From Pectobacterium sp. A5351 (lineage in GTDB: Bacteria > Pseudomonadota > Gammaproteobacteria > Enterobacterales > Enterobacteriaceae): 64,000 nt of DNA. Below the pieces are notes generated by a model, which was given only the letters and a program-made list of their open reading frames with translations, did no database searches and was not told the origin of the DNA. This document shows, piece after piece, positions 16,447 to 24,794 of this stretch. The stretch lies in assembly GCF_028335745.1 (NCBI RefSeq), contig NZ_CP116477.1:744001-808000 (forward strand), in the 5' to 3' direction. Numbering within the stretch: position 1 is the stretch's first letter; every line of letters starts with the position of its first letter. Made by a program: the position numbers and the translations under genes.

Positions 16447-18012
16447 ATGGCTCAGATTGTTGATCAATTCGGTCGTCCGTTGAACCGCGATGTACTGAAA
16501 TCCCCGCAGACGGCGCGGGTTGCGCAGATAGCGCGGCATTTCCCAGAGCATCCTTCGCGCGGTCTAACCATTCGCCGCCTGCCGCGTATCCTCGAAGCCG
16601 CCGAGCGTGGCGATTTAGCCGCACAGGCTGACCTGTTTGAAGACATGGTCGAGAAAGACGGTCACATCTTTTCGGAAATGGCAAAGCGCAAGAATGCCCT
16701 GCTGGGGCTGGACTGGAGTATTGAACCGCCGCGCAATGCGACAGCCGAAGAGAAAAGCCTCGCGGCGATGGTTGCCGAATGGATGGATGATATTCCCGAT
16801 TTTGAAGACATTGTTCTCAATGCTGCGGAAGCCATCGGACACGGATTTTCAGCGCAAGAAATTGAATGGGAATTTGAAGAGAACATCTGGTTACCCGCTA
16901 AAGCCACACTGCGCCCGCATCGCTGGTTCTGCACGAACCCGGAGATTGACGACATCGTGCGCCTGTCTGACGGCAGCATGAATGGCTCGGAGCTATGGCC
17001 GTTCGGCTGGCTGGTTCACACTCATAACGCAAAATCGGGCTATGTTGCCCAGTCCGGGTTGTACCGCGTGCTGGTCTGGCCGTATCTGTTTAAAAATTAC
17101 AGTGTGCGTGATTTTGCTGAATTCCTGGAGATTTACGGTTTACCGGCGCGAGTCGGGACATATATGGAAGGGTCGTCTGACGAGCAAAAAGATGCATTGC
17201 TGCACGCTCTGGTGACGCTCGGCCATAACGCCGCCGGCATTATCCCGATGGGCAGTGAAATCAAATTTGAAGCCGCTGCCGAAGGACAATCCGATCCGTT
17301 TATGGCGATGATCGACTGGTGCGAAAGGACGGTATCAAAAGCCGTGCTTGGCGGAACGCTGACGAGTCAAGCGGACGGCAAAACCGCAACGAACGCGCTC
17401 GGTAATGTTCATAACGACGTGCGTAACGATATCCTGGTCGCTGATGCGAAGCAGCTACACGGTTTTTTCTCGCACATGATCCAGATGCTGCTGTCGATTA
17501 ACGGCTATCAGGTAAGCCGCCGCCGGTTGCCGAAGTTCGTTTTTGATACCAGCGAGTTGGAAGATATCGGCACGTTTTCTACCGGCGTGTCTACGTTGGT
17601 TCAGGCGGGGATGAAAACTATCCCAGTTTCGTGGGTACACAAAAAAGTCGGTATTCCCGTCCCGCAGAATAACGAGCCGGTGCTTGAAGCTGCCCCGCGC
17701 CCGTCGCTTACGGGACTATCGACTTCACCCTATCGCGGATTTGCGGCGTTAAGCACGGTGCCTGGCGAAATCAGCGACCCGGCGCAATCGGCACTCGATA
17801 GCGCCCGCTCAACGCCGGAAGCGATTAACGACGCGATGCAGGCGCTGATTGCGCCACTGGTCACGGCGTTACAGCAAGGCCAGACGCCGGACGATGCGCT
17901 CGATATCATCGCGGGCAGCTATCCCTTGCTTGATGACTCACAGCTCCAGCAACTGCTGAAACAGGCGCTGTTTGTCGCGGATGTGTGGGGGCGACTGAAT
18001 GCCGACACCTAA
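16447..18012 (+). CDS. Portal protein, DUF935 (Mu gp29-like)
   Basis: 521 residues of the DUF935 portal family (DRLSDG-type RPHRWFCTNPEIDD, LPARVGTY, GTLTSQADGKTATNALGNVH). Forms the dodecameric ring at the capsid vertex. Starts 3 bp after the terminase stop; its end overlaps gp30 by 14 bp. Confidence 0.94.
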   Translation: MAQIVDQFGRPLNRDVLKSPQTARVAQIARHFPEHPSRGLTIRRLPRILEAAERGDLAAQADLFEDMVEKDGHIFSEMAKRKNALLGLDWSIEPPRNATAEEKSLAAMVAEWMDDIPDFEDIVLNAAEAIGHGFSAQEIEWEFEENIWLPAKATLRPHRWFCTNPEIDDIVRLSDGSMNGSELWPFGWLVHTHNAKSGYVAQSGLYRVLVWPYLFKNYSVRDFAEFLEIYGLPARVGTYMEGSSDEQKDALLHALVTLGHNAAGIIPMGSEIKFEAAAEGQSDPFMAMIDWCERTVSKAVLGGTLTSQADGKTATNALGNVHNDVRNDILVADAKQLHGFFSHMIQMLLSINGYQVSRRRLPKFVFDTSELEDIGTFSTGVSTLVQAGMKTIPVSWVHKKVGIPVPQNNEPVLEAAPRPSLTGLSTSPYRGFAALSTVPGEISDPAQSALDSARSTPEAINDAMQALIAPLVTALQQGQTPDDALDIIAGSYPLLDDSQLQQLLKQALFVADVWGRLNADT

Positions 18013-19339
18013 CCCCGGCGACGTCAATTTGGCATATGCCATTGGTCTGAAACCCGAAGAAGCTATCCGCTATTTTGAGTCAAAAGGCTATGCGATTGGC
18101 TTTAATTGGCATGACGTTGAAGCCCGCGCACATGCCACAGCGTTCACCGTTGCCGGTGTTCTCAAGCAAGACGTGCTAGCCGATATCCGGGGCGGATTGG
18201 ATGCGGCGCTGAAGAACGGCGAAACGCTGGAACAGTTCCGGCGTCGATTAACGCCCGTTCTTGAGCAAAAAGGCTGGCTGGGTACGGGTCTGAAAGCCGA
18301 CGAAGATGGTGTACTTGAAGGGAAAAAGCTCACCCCGCGCCGCCTGAAAACCATTTTTGAAACCAATATGCAGGCAGCGTATAACGCGGGTCGCTACGAA
18401 GAGCAGCTCGCTAACGCGGAGTTTCGCCCCTACTTACAGCGAGTGGGGATAATGGACACCCACATCCGCCCAAGCCATGCCGCATTACATGGCTACACGG
18501 CACGGATTGATGATCCGGTGTGGCAATTTATGTATCCGCCGGACGGTTATCACTGCCGCTGCCGCGTTCGCGCATTATCTCAGGCCGACGTGGATAAACG
18601 TAGTGTGACTGTCCAGCACAGCGAGATTGTCGACGTTGAGCAAGCCTGGGGGCCGAATGATTCGCGCCTGGTCAAGGCGATTAAATGGGATGGTGCGCTG
18701 TATACGCCTGACGCCGGTTTCGGCCACAATCCCGGTCAGGGATATCTTGCCGCGCTCGGTCAGCGACTGCTGGAGCGTTCCGCTGTTGCTGACCCACAGC
18801 TTGCGGCACTGGCCGTTCGTCAAACAATGGGTAATGAAACGCTGTTAAAGGCCGTTTCAACGGACGTTAACGCGTTCGTTAATAACACACTGCTGAACAA
18901 GCGGGCACGCGGCCAGCTCCGCCACGTCGGGGCATTACCGCCGCAAGTGGTTGATCGCCTGGCCGAGAAAGGCGTCGCGGTGGAATCATCCGTTATCACG
19001 CTGACCGATGAGAACCTGTTGCACGCCATCCGGGACAGCAAGGACGCGCAGCTTCCAGAGTCGCTGTGGCAGCGCCTACCAGAGTTCATACTCAATCCTA
19101 AAGCCATTCTCTATAACACGCAGAAAGCCGACGCGGCATTGACCTACGTTTTAGATTTACCGGACACCTCCGGCAAGCTGGTCGTGTTTATCGATCGGGA
19201 GCTAAAAGCCCGGCCACCAGAGGGTGGAAAGAAAGAGAAGATAAAAACCAATCTGATACGGACGGGTAAAATCCTGGCGAATGATGAGTCGCTGAGAAAC
19301 AAAGGGATTAACGAAGTATTGTGGGGGAGTCTTGATTAA
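17999..19339 (+). CDS. Minor head protein gp30/F-like with C-terminal PBECR-type nuclease domain
   Basis: 446 residues. The N-terminal part is the Mu F / SPP1 gp7 head morphogenesis domain (ETNMQAAYNAGRYEEQLAN, DTHIRPSHAALHGYTA, PPDGYHCRCRVRALS with the conserved His/Cys cluster). The C-terminal 150 residues (ILNPKAILYNTQKADAALTY, KEKIKTNLIRTGKILANDES) resemble the PBECR toxin-like nuclease domains fused to phage head proteins. Delivery with phage DNA is possible but inferred. Confidence 0.88.
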   Translation: MPTPNPGDVNLAYAIGLKPEEAIRYFESKGYAIGFNWHDVEARAHATAFTVAGVLKQDVLADIRGGLDAALKNGETLEQFRRRLTPVLEQKGWLGTGLKADEDGVLEGKKLTPRRLKTIFETNMQAAYNAGRYEEQLANAEFRPYLQRVGIMDTHIRPSHAALHGYTARIDDPVWQFMYPPDGYHCRCRVRALSQADVDKRSVTVQHSEIVDVEQAWGPNDSRLVKAIKWDGALYTPDAGFGHNPGQGYLAALGQRLLERSAVADPQLAALAVRQTMGNETLLKAVSTDVNAFVNNTLLNKRARGQLRHVGALPPQVVDRLAEKGVAVESSVITLTDENLLHAIRDSKDAQLPESLWQRLPEFILNPKAILYNTQKADAALTYVLDLPDTSGKLVVFIDRELKARPPEGGKKEKIKTNLIRTGKILANDESLRNKGINEVLWGSLD

Positions 19340-19440
19340 GCGGCGATGAAAGCGCCGGACTCGAACCGGATCATGCTCAAACACTCGTGGCGTAGTAGCA
19401 ACCGTTCCTATTGGAAACAACTCTCATCCACCGCACCTTA
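19340..19440 (-). other. tRNA-like structured element between gp30 and G
   Basis: Non-coding. On the minus strand, GGTTCGAGTCC (19357-19367) matches the T-psi-C arm consensus, with a CCGG/CCGG stem and 7-base loop. A 9-bp acceptor-like stem pairs 19345-19353 with 19420-19428 (two wobbles valid only in the minus-strand RNA), extended by GCGG/CCGC at 19340-19343/19431-19434. A short arm TTCC/GGAA (19405-19416) sits where a D arm would be. No proper anticodon stem was found, so a functional tRNA is unlikely; a degenerate or mimic structure is possible. Confidence 0.4.
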
Positions 19441-19455
19441 ATTATAGAGTAATTT

Positions 19456-19998
19456 ATGTACGAAATAAAATATGACATTACCGATTTTGAGCGCGGACTG
19501 GGTGAGCTGATTAGCCGCATAGAACACCGTCAGCCGTTGATGCGCGAGATGGCCGCAGCGATGCATGATGCTGTCGAAGAAAATTTCGCACAGCAGGGTC
19601 GCCCCGCATGGGCAGGCTGGAGTCCGCGCTATGCCAAAAAGCGCGCGGGCGGAAAAATACTGCAAAAATCCGGGCGACTGGCGGCGAGTATCAGCGAGTA
19701 CAGCGACAACGATAGCGCGACTGTCGGGACTAACGTTGTCTATGCGCGTATCCACCAGGAAGGCGGGACGATCAACATCCCCGCACGTAGCCAGCGGGCT
19801 TACTACAAAAAGAATGCGGATGGCCGCATTGGTAATCGGTTCGTGAAAAAATCCGAGTCAGATTCTTCTCGATGGAACACGATGGGCGAGTATAAAATCA
19901 CCATGCCCGCCCGCCCGTTCCTGCATCTTACGGAATCGGATGTGGAGGGAATGGAGAGTACAGCACGGGACTATTTACAGCGTGTACTGGGTTCATAA
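19456..19998 (+). CDS. Virion morphogenesis protein G (phage_tail_S family)
   Basis: 180 residues with family features FAQQGRPAWAGWSPRYAKKR, ILQKSGRLAASI and YARIHQEGG...PARPFLHL. Mu gpG-like tail completion/morphogenesis protein. Located after gp30 as in Mu, separated by the 116-bp structured gap. Confidence 0.93.
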   Translation: MYEIKYDITDFERGLGELISRIEHRQPLMREMAAAMHDAVEENFAQQGRPAWAGWSPRYAKKRAGGKILQKSGRLAASISEYSDNDSATVGTNVVYARIHQEGGTINIPARSQRAYYKKNADGRIGNRFVKKSESDSSRWNTMGEYKITMPARPFLHLTESDVEGMESTARDYLQRVLGS

Positions 19999-20021
19999 CT
20001 ACATTACCTATGGGAACTATT

Positions 20022-20399
20022 ATGAGTCGATTAAGATCTGTTGTTGGGGATAATTTTCATCAAAAAGAAGCAACGCTGATTTACTATGTAACATTCGATT
20101 TGACCAACACTTATGACGACAAAAGCGTTTATAAGAAAATCGAGAAAGCTATCGAAGCTGAAGGCTATACCAGAGACACAAATATCGAAGAAGATGCGCT
20201 GCCGTATAACTTCTACGCAGGGCAAAAGAAAATCACATTCGATGCTCGTGAAACAACTCTGACCAAAGCAATCACCAAAGAGAAAGAGGCGTTCAAAAAC
20301 GTGATTATCAGCATTATTGATTCGATTGCGCCTGGTAAACGTGAGCGCCTATTCCTGTCTGTTTCAGACGCCGCGCACACCAAGTTTTATGTCGGTTAA
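20022..20399 (+). CDS. Accessory protein of unknown function between G and I
   Basis: 125 residues from ATG 20022 (GGGA upstream; ATG 20010 also in frame). No counterpart at this position in Mu. The N-terminus (IYYVTFDLTNTYDDKSVYKKIEKAIEAEGY) has a strand-then-helix pattern reminiscent of VapD/Cas2-type ferredoxin folds, but this is only a resemblance. Lysine-rich and AT-richer than its neighbours, consistent with a late-acquired moron. Confidence 0.7.
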   Translation: MSRLRSVVGDNFHQKEATLIYYVTFDLTNTYDDKSVYKKIEKAIEAEGYTRDTNIEEDALPYNFYAGQKKITFDARETTLTKAITKEKEAFKNVIISIIDSIAPGKRERLFLSVSDAAHTKFYVG

Positions 20400-20405
20400 C
20401 ATTGA

Positions 20406-20510
20406 CCTGCGTAAAATCGCGCAGGCGTGACTTTCTGATGTATTCCATACCATTACCGCCCCTCACTCAGTTGAGGGGCTTACAACGCGATTTAAACGGG
20501 GTTTAAATGC
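20406..20510. other. Palindrome-rich G-I intergenic region
   Basis: Contains CCTGCG/CGCAGG (20406-20425), CCCCTCA/TGAGGGG (20459-20478) and a perfect inverted repeat ATTTAAAC-GGG-GTTTAAAT around 20490-20508. The middle hairpin may end transcription from G, though no T-run follows. In Mu the strong gyrase site lies in this same G-I gap; whether one exists here cannot be decided by eye. Confidence 0.45.
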
Positions 20511-20577
20511 GGTCATATCGGTTGCCGTTGCCGTGTTTTAAGTGGCAAGATAAAAAAGTCCTTTTTACCCCACACCT

Positions 20578-20602
20578 ACCCACTGAACCCCTTCCTCTTA
20601 TT
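20578..20602 (+). promoter_or_regulatory. Late promoter element, copy 2 (PI-like)
   Basis: Second exact copy of the 25-bp late element, ending 30 bp before the I gene start. Followed by hairpin TGCTGCC-ATTCT-GGCGGCA (20615-20633), whose 3' arm abuts the ATG. Position corresponds to Mu PI. Confidence 0.8.
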
Positions 20603-20632
20603 CGTTGATTTGCGTGCTGCCATTCTGGCGGC

Positions 20633-21778
20633 ATGAAAAAGAAATTGCTCGTCGCTGCGCTGGCCGCAGAAATCAATAAAGCCTCCCTCGGCGTCATCCA
20701 GTTGTTTCCTGCTGGTGAGTTCCGGGCGCGTGATGGCCGTCCCACCGAATGTCCTGCCTGGATTATGACGGCCGAGGTCGCGCAGGCATTGATTGCCGCC
20801 GCTGATGCGCAACAAACCCCTTACGTCATCGACTACGAACACCAGACCTTGCGTGCCGCCAAGAACGGCAAGCCTGCACCGGCTTCCGGCTGGTTCAAAA
20901 CGCTGGAATGGCGCGACGGTGACGGCCTGTTTGCTGTCGATGTGATGTGGACAGACAGCGCCGCCGCGATGATTGCCGACGGCTCCTATCGATTTATTTC
21001 CCCGGTTTTTTCTTACGACAAATCAGGTCGCGTCTTGCAGCTCCTGCACGCGGCGCTCACGAACACCCCCGCTGTTGACGGTATGGACGAGGTCATGCTC
21101 GCTGCGGCTTCGCTTCTCGCCGTCACATCATCAACCCAAGAGGACACTATGGACGAACTACTAGAACGTCTGCGCTGGATGCTGAATCTACCGATTGCAG
21201 CCACCGCAGAAGACATCACCGCCGAGCTAAACAAGCTCATTGATCAACTGACGGCTGCGACCGCAGGAACGGCGGCAGCATCATTTAATACGCTGTCAGC
21301 TAATCCATTCAATCTGATTGAAAAACTGACAGCAGATGCCGCAAGTGTTGCGGCACTGACCGCGCAGGTCGCTACTCCCGACCCGGCTAAGTGGGTTTCC
21401 GTCGATGTGATGCAGCAATCCGTCACTGAAGCGCTGGCAACCGCGAATAACAACACGGCCGCACTGGCGCAGCAGCAATGCGCGGAGTTGATCACCGTCG
21501 CGCTGTCTGATGGCCGCCTGTTACCGGCACAAAAAACGTGGGCTGAATCCCTGGCGAAATCCTCCCCGGACAGCCTGAAAACGTTCCTGGGCAACGCGCC
21601 AAAAATCGCGGCGCTAACCACCACGCAAACCGGGGGTCAACCGCCCGCAGGCGTAAAACCCAGAAACGAAACCGCAATCGGCAATGACGACGATGTCGTA
21701 GACGTCGCTATCTGCAACATGATGGGCGTTGATCCGGCTGAAGTCGCCAAGTTTGTAAAAGGAGAAGGCAATGAGTGA
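20633..21778 (+). CDS. Prohead protease I (Mu gp32-like)
   Basis: 381 residues. The N-terminal protease part has IQLFPAGEFRARDGRP, YVIDYEHQTLRAAKNGKPAPA and SYRFISPVFSYD, typical of Mu I proteases that mature the capsid. The C-terminal half is Ala/Gln-rich scaffold, also predicted to be made alone from an internal start. No clear SD precedes ATG 20633; the leader hairpin reaches the start codon. Confidence 0.93.
   Translation: MKKKLLVAALAAEINKASLGVIQLFPAGEFRARDGRPTECPAWIMTAEVAQALIAAADAQQTPYVIDYEHQTLRAAKNGKPAPASGWFKTLEWRDGDGLFAVDVMWTDSAAAMIADGSYRFISPVFSYDKSGRVLQLLHAALTNTPAVDGMDEVMLAAASLLAVTSSTQEDTMDELLERLRWMLNLPIAATAEDITAELNKLIDQLTAATAGTAAASFNTLSANPFNLIEKLTADAASVAALTAQVATPDPAKWVSVDVMQQSVTEALATANNNTAALAQQQCAELITVALSDGRLLPAQKTWAESLAKSSPDSLKTFLGNAPKIAALTTTQTGGQPPAGVKPRNETAIGNDDDVVDVAICNMMGVDPAEVAKFVKGEGNE
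21149..21778 (+). CDS. Scaffold protein Z, internal in-frame start in I
   Basis: An in-frame ATG at 21149 is preceded by a strong SD (AAGAGGACACT), giving a 209-residue product equal to the C-terminal part of I. Mu uses the same arrangement to make scaffold Z. Composition is Ala, Gln and Thr rich and helical. Confidence 0.7.
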   Translation: MDELLERLRWMLNLPIAATAEDITAELNKLIDQLTAATAGTAAASFNTLSANPFNLIEKLTADAASVAALTAQVATPDPAKWVSVDVMQQSVTEALATANNNTAALAQQQCAELITVALSDGRLLPAQKTWAESLAKSSPDSLKTFLGNAPKIAALTTTQTGGQPPAGVKPRNETAIGNDDDVVDVAICNMMGVDPAEVAKFVKGEGNE

Positions 21779-22166
21779 TCGCAATACGCCGCACCGTGAC
21801 GGGCTGCTGTTCCCCGTTCGGGTTGCGGCATCCACGGAAATTTTTGGCGGTCACATGATTGCCGTTAATGCGGCTGGTTATGCCGTCCCTGCGACGGCGA
21901 CGGCCGCGCAGATCACCCTCGGCGTCAGTGACGGCTGGGTTGATAACAGTGCGGGTGCAAATGGCGGTGCTGATGCACTCGTGCGACGTGGCCGGGCGTG
22001 GCAGTTCGTCAACCACGCTGCCGATGCAGTAACGCAAGCTGACGTTGGCAAAGACTGTTATGTCGTTGACAGTCAGACCGTTGCCAAAACCAGCGATACC
22101 AATGCCCGCCCGGTGGCGGGGAAAGTTCAGGCGGTCGGCGGCGACGGCGTCTGGGTTCTGATTTAA
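21771..22166 (+). CDS. Putative capsid decoration protein (gp33 position)
   Basis: 131 residues, beta-rich and glycine/alanine-rich (FPVRVAASTEIFGGHMIAVNAAGYAVPA, WQFVNHAADAVTQADVG), resembling small capsid cement/DUF2190-like proteins. Overlaps I by 8 bp and sits just before the major capsid gene. Confidence 0.72.
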   Translation: MSDRNTPHRDGLLFPVRVAASTEIFGGHMIAVNAAGYAVPATATAAQITLGVSDGWVDNSAGANGGADALVRRGRAWQFVNHAADAVTQADVGKDCYVVDSQTVAKTSDTNARPVAGKVQAVGGDGVWVLI

Positions 22167-22177
22167 GGAGAAACACC

Positions 22178-23086
22178 GTGTTAGTGAATGTAAAAAACGT
22201 CAGAGCGGTTTTCGTTAATCTGAAAACCACCTTCCAGAAGGCGTTTACCCAAACGCCTTCTGACTGGACAAAAATCGCAATGGTCGTGCCATCTACCGGC
22301 AAAGAAAACGACTATTCCTGGCTGTCGCGCTTTCCCAAAATGCGCGAATGGGTGGGCGACAAAGTAGTAAGGGCGCTGGCCGCGTTTAACTACACCATCC
22401 GTAACAAGGACTGGGAAGCAACTATCGAAGTAAATCGCAACGATCTGGAAGACGATCAGGTGATGGGGCTGGCCATTCAGGCGCAGTCCGCAGGCCAGTC
22501 TGCGGCGGAGTTGCCCGCTGATATCGTCTTTGCCCTGGTCAGCGACGGATTTAAAAACCTCTGCTACGACGGCCAGCCGTTCTTTGATACCGATCACCCC
22601 GTAAAAGGGCGTTCAGTATCGAATAAAGGCACGAAAAAGCTCTCGGTTGCCAGTCTGGCGGCGGCAAAAGGCAGTTACGGCGAGGCACGTAAAACCTTGC
22701 GTAGCCTGAAGGACGAGGAAGGTGCATCCCTCAAAATCATGCCTAATCTGCTGGTTGTACCCCCTGCGCTGGAAGATGACGCTAACTATCTGATGACAGC
22801 CGACCGCTTCCCGGACAACACGCCGAATCCCTACAAAGGCACGGCGGAGGTGCTGGTCGCGCCAGAGTTGAAAACGGATACCGAGTGGTTCCTGTTCGAC
22901 ACCACGAAGCCGGTTAAGCCGCTGATTTATCAGGAGCGTAAAAAACCGGAGTTCGTCGAACAGACGGACTACAACAACGACAACGTCTTTATGCGGAAGC
23001 AGTTCCTGTTCGGTGCAGAAGCCCGTGCGAATGGCGGTTACGCATTCTGGCAGATGGCCTACGGCTCAACCGGGGAGGTTGCATAA
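22178..23086 (+). CDS. Major capsid protein gpT-like
   Basis: 302 residues from GTG 22178 (SD AAGGAG). Typical gpT segments: TFQKAFTQTPSDWTKIAMVVPS, WLSRFPKMREWVGD, NRNDLEDDQ and FDTDHPVKG. Forms the HK97-fold shell. Confidence 0.95.
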   Translation: MLVNVKNVRAVFVNLKTTFQKAFTQTPSDWTKIAMVVPSTGKENDYSWLSRFPKMREWVGDKVVRALAAFNYTIRNKDWEATIEVNRNDLEDDQVMGLAIQAQSAGQSAAELPADIVFALVSDGFKNLCYDGQPFFDTDHPVKGRSVSNKGTKKLSVASLAAAKGSYGEARKTLRSLKDEEGASLKIMPNLLVVPPALEDDANYLMTADRFPDNTPNPYKGTAEVLVAPELKTDTEWFLFDTTKPVKPLIYQERKKPEFVEQTDYNNDNVFMRKQFLFGAEARANGGYAFWQMAYGSTGEVA

Positions 23087-23514
23087 TGCCGATTCAAATT
23101 ACTGCGCGTGTTGATGGTTTCCGTCGCTGCGGCATGGCACACAGTGCCAAAACCCAGACCTATCCTGATGACCATTTCACCGCTACGGCGTTAGCGGTGC
23201 TGGAAAACGAGCCGCAGTTGATCGTCGTGCGCGTCAGTGGTGATGCAGAAAAAAGCGATGGCGCGGCCAGACAACTGTCTGCGGCGCTAGAAAAACTGGA
23301 CGCCGCAGGAAAAGCCTCGGCGGTGCTGGCTGGTGAGCGTGACTCGCTCAAAACCCGTGTAGCTGCTCTGGAGCGTGATGTTGCGTCCGCCAATACCACG
23401 ATTGAAACGGTATCGGCAGAACGCGACGCCCTTCAGGAAAGCAACACGGCGCTGACCACCGAGCGTGATGCGCTCCAGGCGCAGCTTGCTGACGCAGTGA
23501 AGGCGAAAAAATAA
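23086..23514 (+). CDS. gp35-like coiled-coil protein (HI1506-related)
   Basis: 142 residues. The first 55 (RVDGFRRCGMAHSAKTQTYP) match the Mu gp35/HI1506 domain; the rest is a long coiled coil (LAGERDSLKTRVAALERDVA). Start overlaps the capsid stop. Confidence 0.83.
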   Translation: MPIQITARVDGFRRCGMAHSAKTQTYPDDHFTATALAVLENEPQLIVVRVSGDAEKSDGAARQLSAALEKLDAAGKASAVLAGERDSLKTRVAALERDVASANTTIETVSAERDALQESNTALTTERDALQAQLADAVKAKK

Positions 23515-23945
23515 TGTACGCGACCCGTGCCGACATGGTGCTGGCGTTCGGTGAGAAAGAGTGTGTCTCGCTCACCGACCGTGATTTCACTGGCGATATT
23601 GATGATGAGGTGCTTACGGGGGCGTTAAACCGCGCCAGTGCGGAAATCGATAGCTATCTGGCTGGCCGCTACCCCGTTCCCTGGTCAGATACCCCCCGGA
23701 TTCTGGTTGGTCGTTGCTGTGATATCGCCCGCTATCTGCTCTGTGGTGGAGGTACACAGATGACCGAGGAGATCCGCGTGCGCTATGAGGACGCGATCCG
23801 CTATCTGGAGCGCGTCGCCGATGGGCGTATCACGTTGGGCAAAATGCCAGACGGCCAGGTCGTTCAACAGACCAGCTCTGGCGCACGTTTTCAGTCGGCC
23901 GGTCGCGCATTTGACAGGGGTTCTACCGGGGGAGGTGCATTTTGA
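23514..23945 (+). CDS. gp36-like head-tail connector (DUF1320)
   Basis: 143 residues: YATRADMVLAFGEKE, ALNRASAEIDSYLAGRYPVP and a C-terminal Gly-rich tail, matching DUF1320. Probably part of the neck below the portal. Confidence 0.9.
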   Translation: MYATRADMVLAFGEKECVSLTDRDFTGDIDDEVLTGALNRASAEIDSYLAGRYPVPWSDTPRILVGRCCDIARYLLCGGGTQMTEEIRVRYEDAIRYLERVADGRITLGKMPDGQVVQQTSSGARFQSAGRAFDRGSTGGGAF

Positions 23946-24604
23946 TTATCCGGGATATTGAGCGGGCAATGATTGACCGGCTCAGCAAGGGGCTAGGTCG
24001 TATGTCGGCAAATGTGTGTTCTTACGGTGGTGAGCTGGACGGTGAACCCGCAGAGGTTGCGCGTGCAATGCCTGCCGTATGGGTGACATTCGGGGGTATC
24101 CAGAACACGCAGAACGCCAACGTTGGCAAACGAAAGTACAAAACCACCGGGCGTTTTGTGGTGATTGTTGGTGAGCGCAGTGTGCGCAGTGAAGAAGCCA
24201 CACGCCACGGCGGCGCACGACTGGACGAGGTCGGTACGTATCGCCTGGTCGAAGCGGTGCGCCGGTTGCTCTCTGGGCAGGATTTAACGGAATCGGGCTT
24301 AAAAATAGCCGCATTGATGCCAGGCCGGGTGCGCCCCTTGTTTAACACCAAATTGGAGAGCCAGGCGCTGTCTGTTTTTGCGTGTGAGTTCGACACCGCG
24401 TGGATGGAGTCTGCACTCGAAAACGGCAAATACCCGCTCGATGGCGCTGCCCCATTCCATCCAGACAGCGTGTTTACCGGCTATCACGGTGCCACCAGTC
24501 CCGACGACCCGGACTGGCTGCGCACCCAGTTGAGCTACGACATTCCGCAGACGGCGGCGTCGCCAGATGCAGAGGACATTATTCATCATGAAAATCAAAG
24601 TTAA
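23942..24604 (+). CDS. gp37-like neck protein (DUF1834)
   Basis: 220 residues (IIRDIERAMIDRLSKGLGRM, VTFGGIQNTQ, RKYKTTGRFVVIVGERS) matching DUF1834. Overlaps gp36 by 4 bp. Structural neck/tail completion role inferred from position. Confidence 0.88.
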   Translation: MIIRDIERAMIDRLSKGLGRMSANVCSYGGELDGEPAEVARAMPAVWVTFGGIQNTQNANVGKRKYKTTGRFVVIVGERSVRSEEATRHGGARLDEVGTYRLVEAVRRLLSGQDLTESGLKIAALMPGRVRPLFNTKLESQALSVFACEFDTAWMESALENGKYPLDGAAPFHPDSVFTGYHGATSPDDPDWLRTQLSYDIPQTAASPDAEDIIHHENQS

Positions 24605-24794
24605 GGCGGCGCAGGGTGTTCAGGTGCCGCGCGAAGATAACGGCCGTCGCTACATCACCAGCGACACCGTGGTCGAGGTAGAACGCACAGCGTACTACCT
24701 GCGGCAGTTAAACGTCGGTGATCTGGTTGTCGTTACTGACAGTGCCGCTGTGGCAAAAAAAGGTAAAGAGGAGGTGAGCCGTGGCGAGTCCTAA
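24588..24794 (+). CDS. gp38-like DUF2635 protein
   Basis: 68 residues from ATG 24588 (VKAAQGVQVPREDNGRRYIT, YYLRQLNVGDLVVV), the DUF2635 pattern. Small structural or assembly factor; overlaps both neighbours. Confidence 0.85.
   Translation: MKIKVKAAQGVQVPREDNGRRYITSDTVVEVERTAYYLRQLNVGDLVVVTDSAAVAKKGKEEVSRGES

Noticed and set aside
19340..19440. Functional tRNA gene on the minus strand
   Set aside because: The T arm and acceptor stem look right but no 5-bp anticodon stem with U33 could be built, and the T stem has a mismatched closing pair. Kept only as a tRNA-like element.
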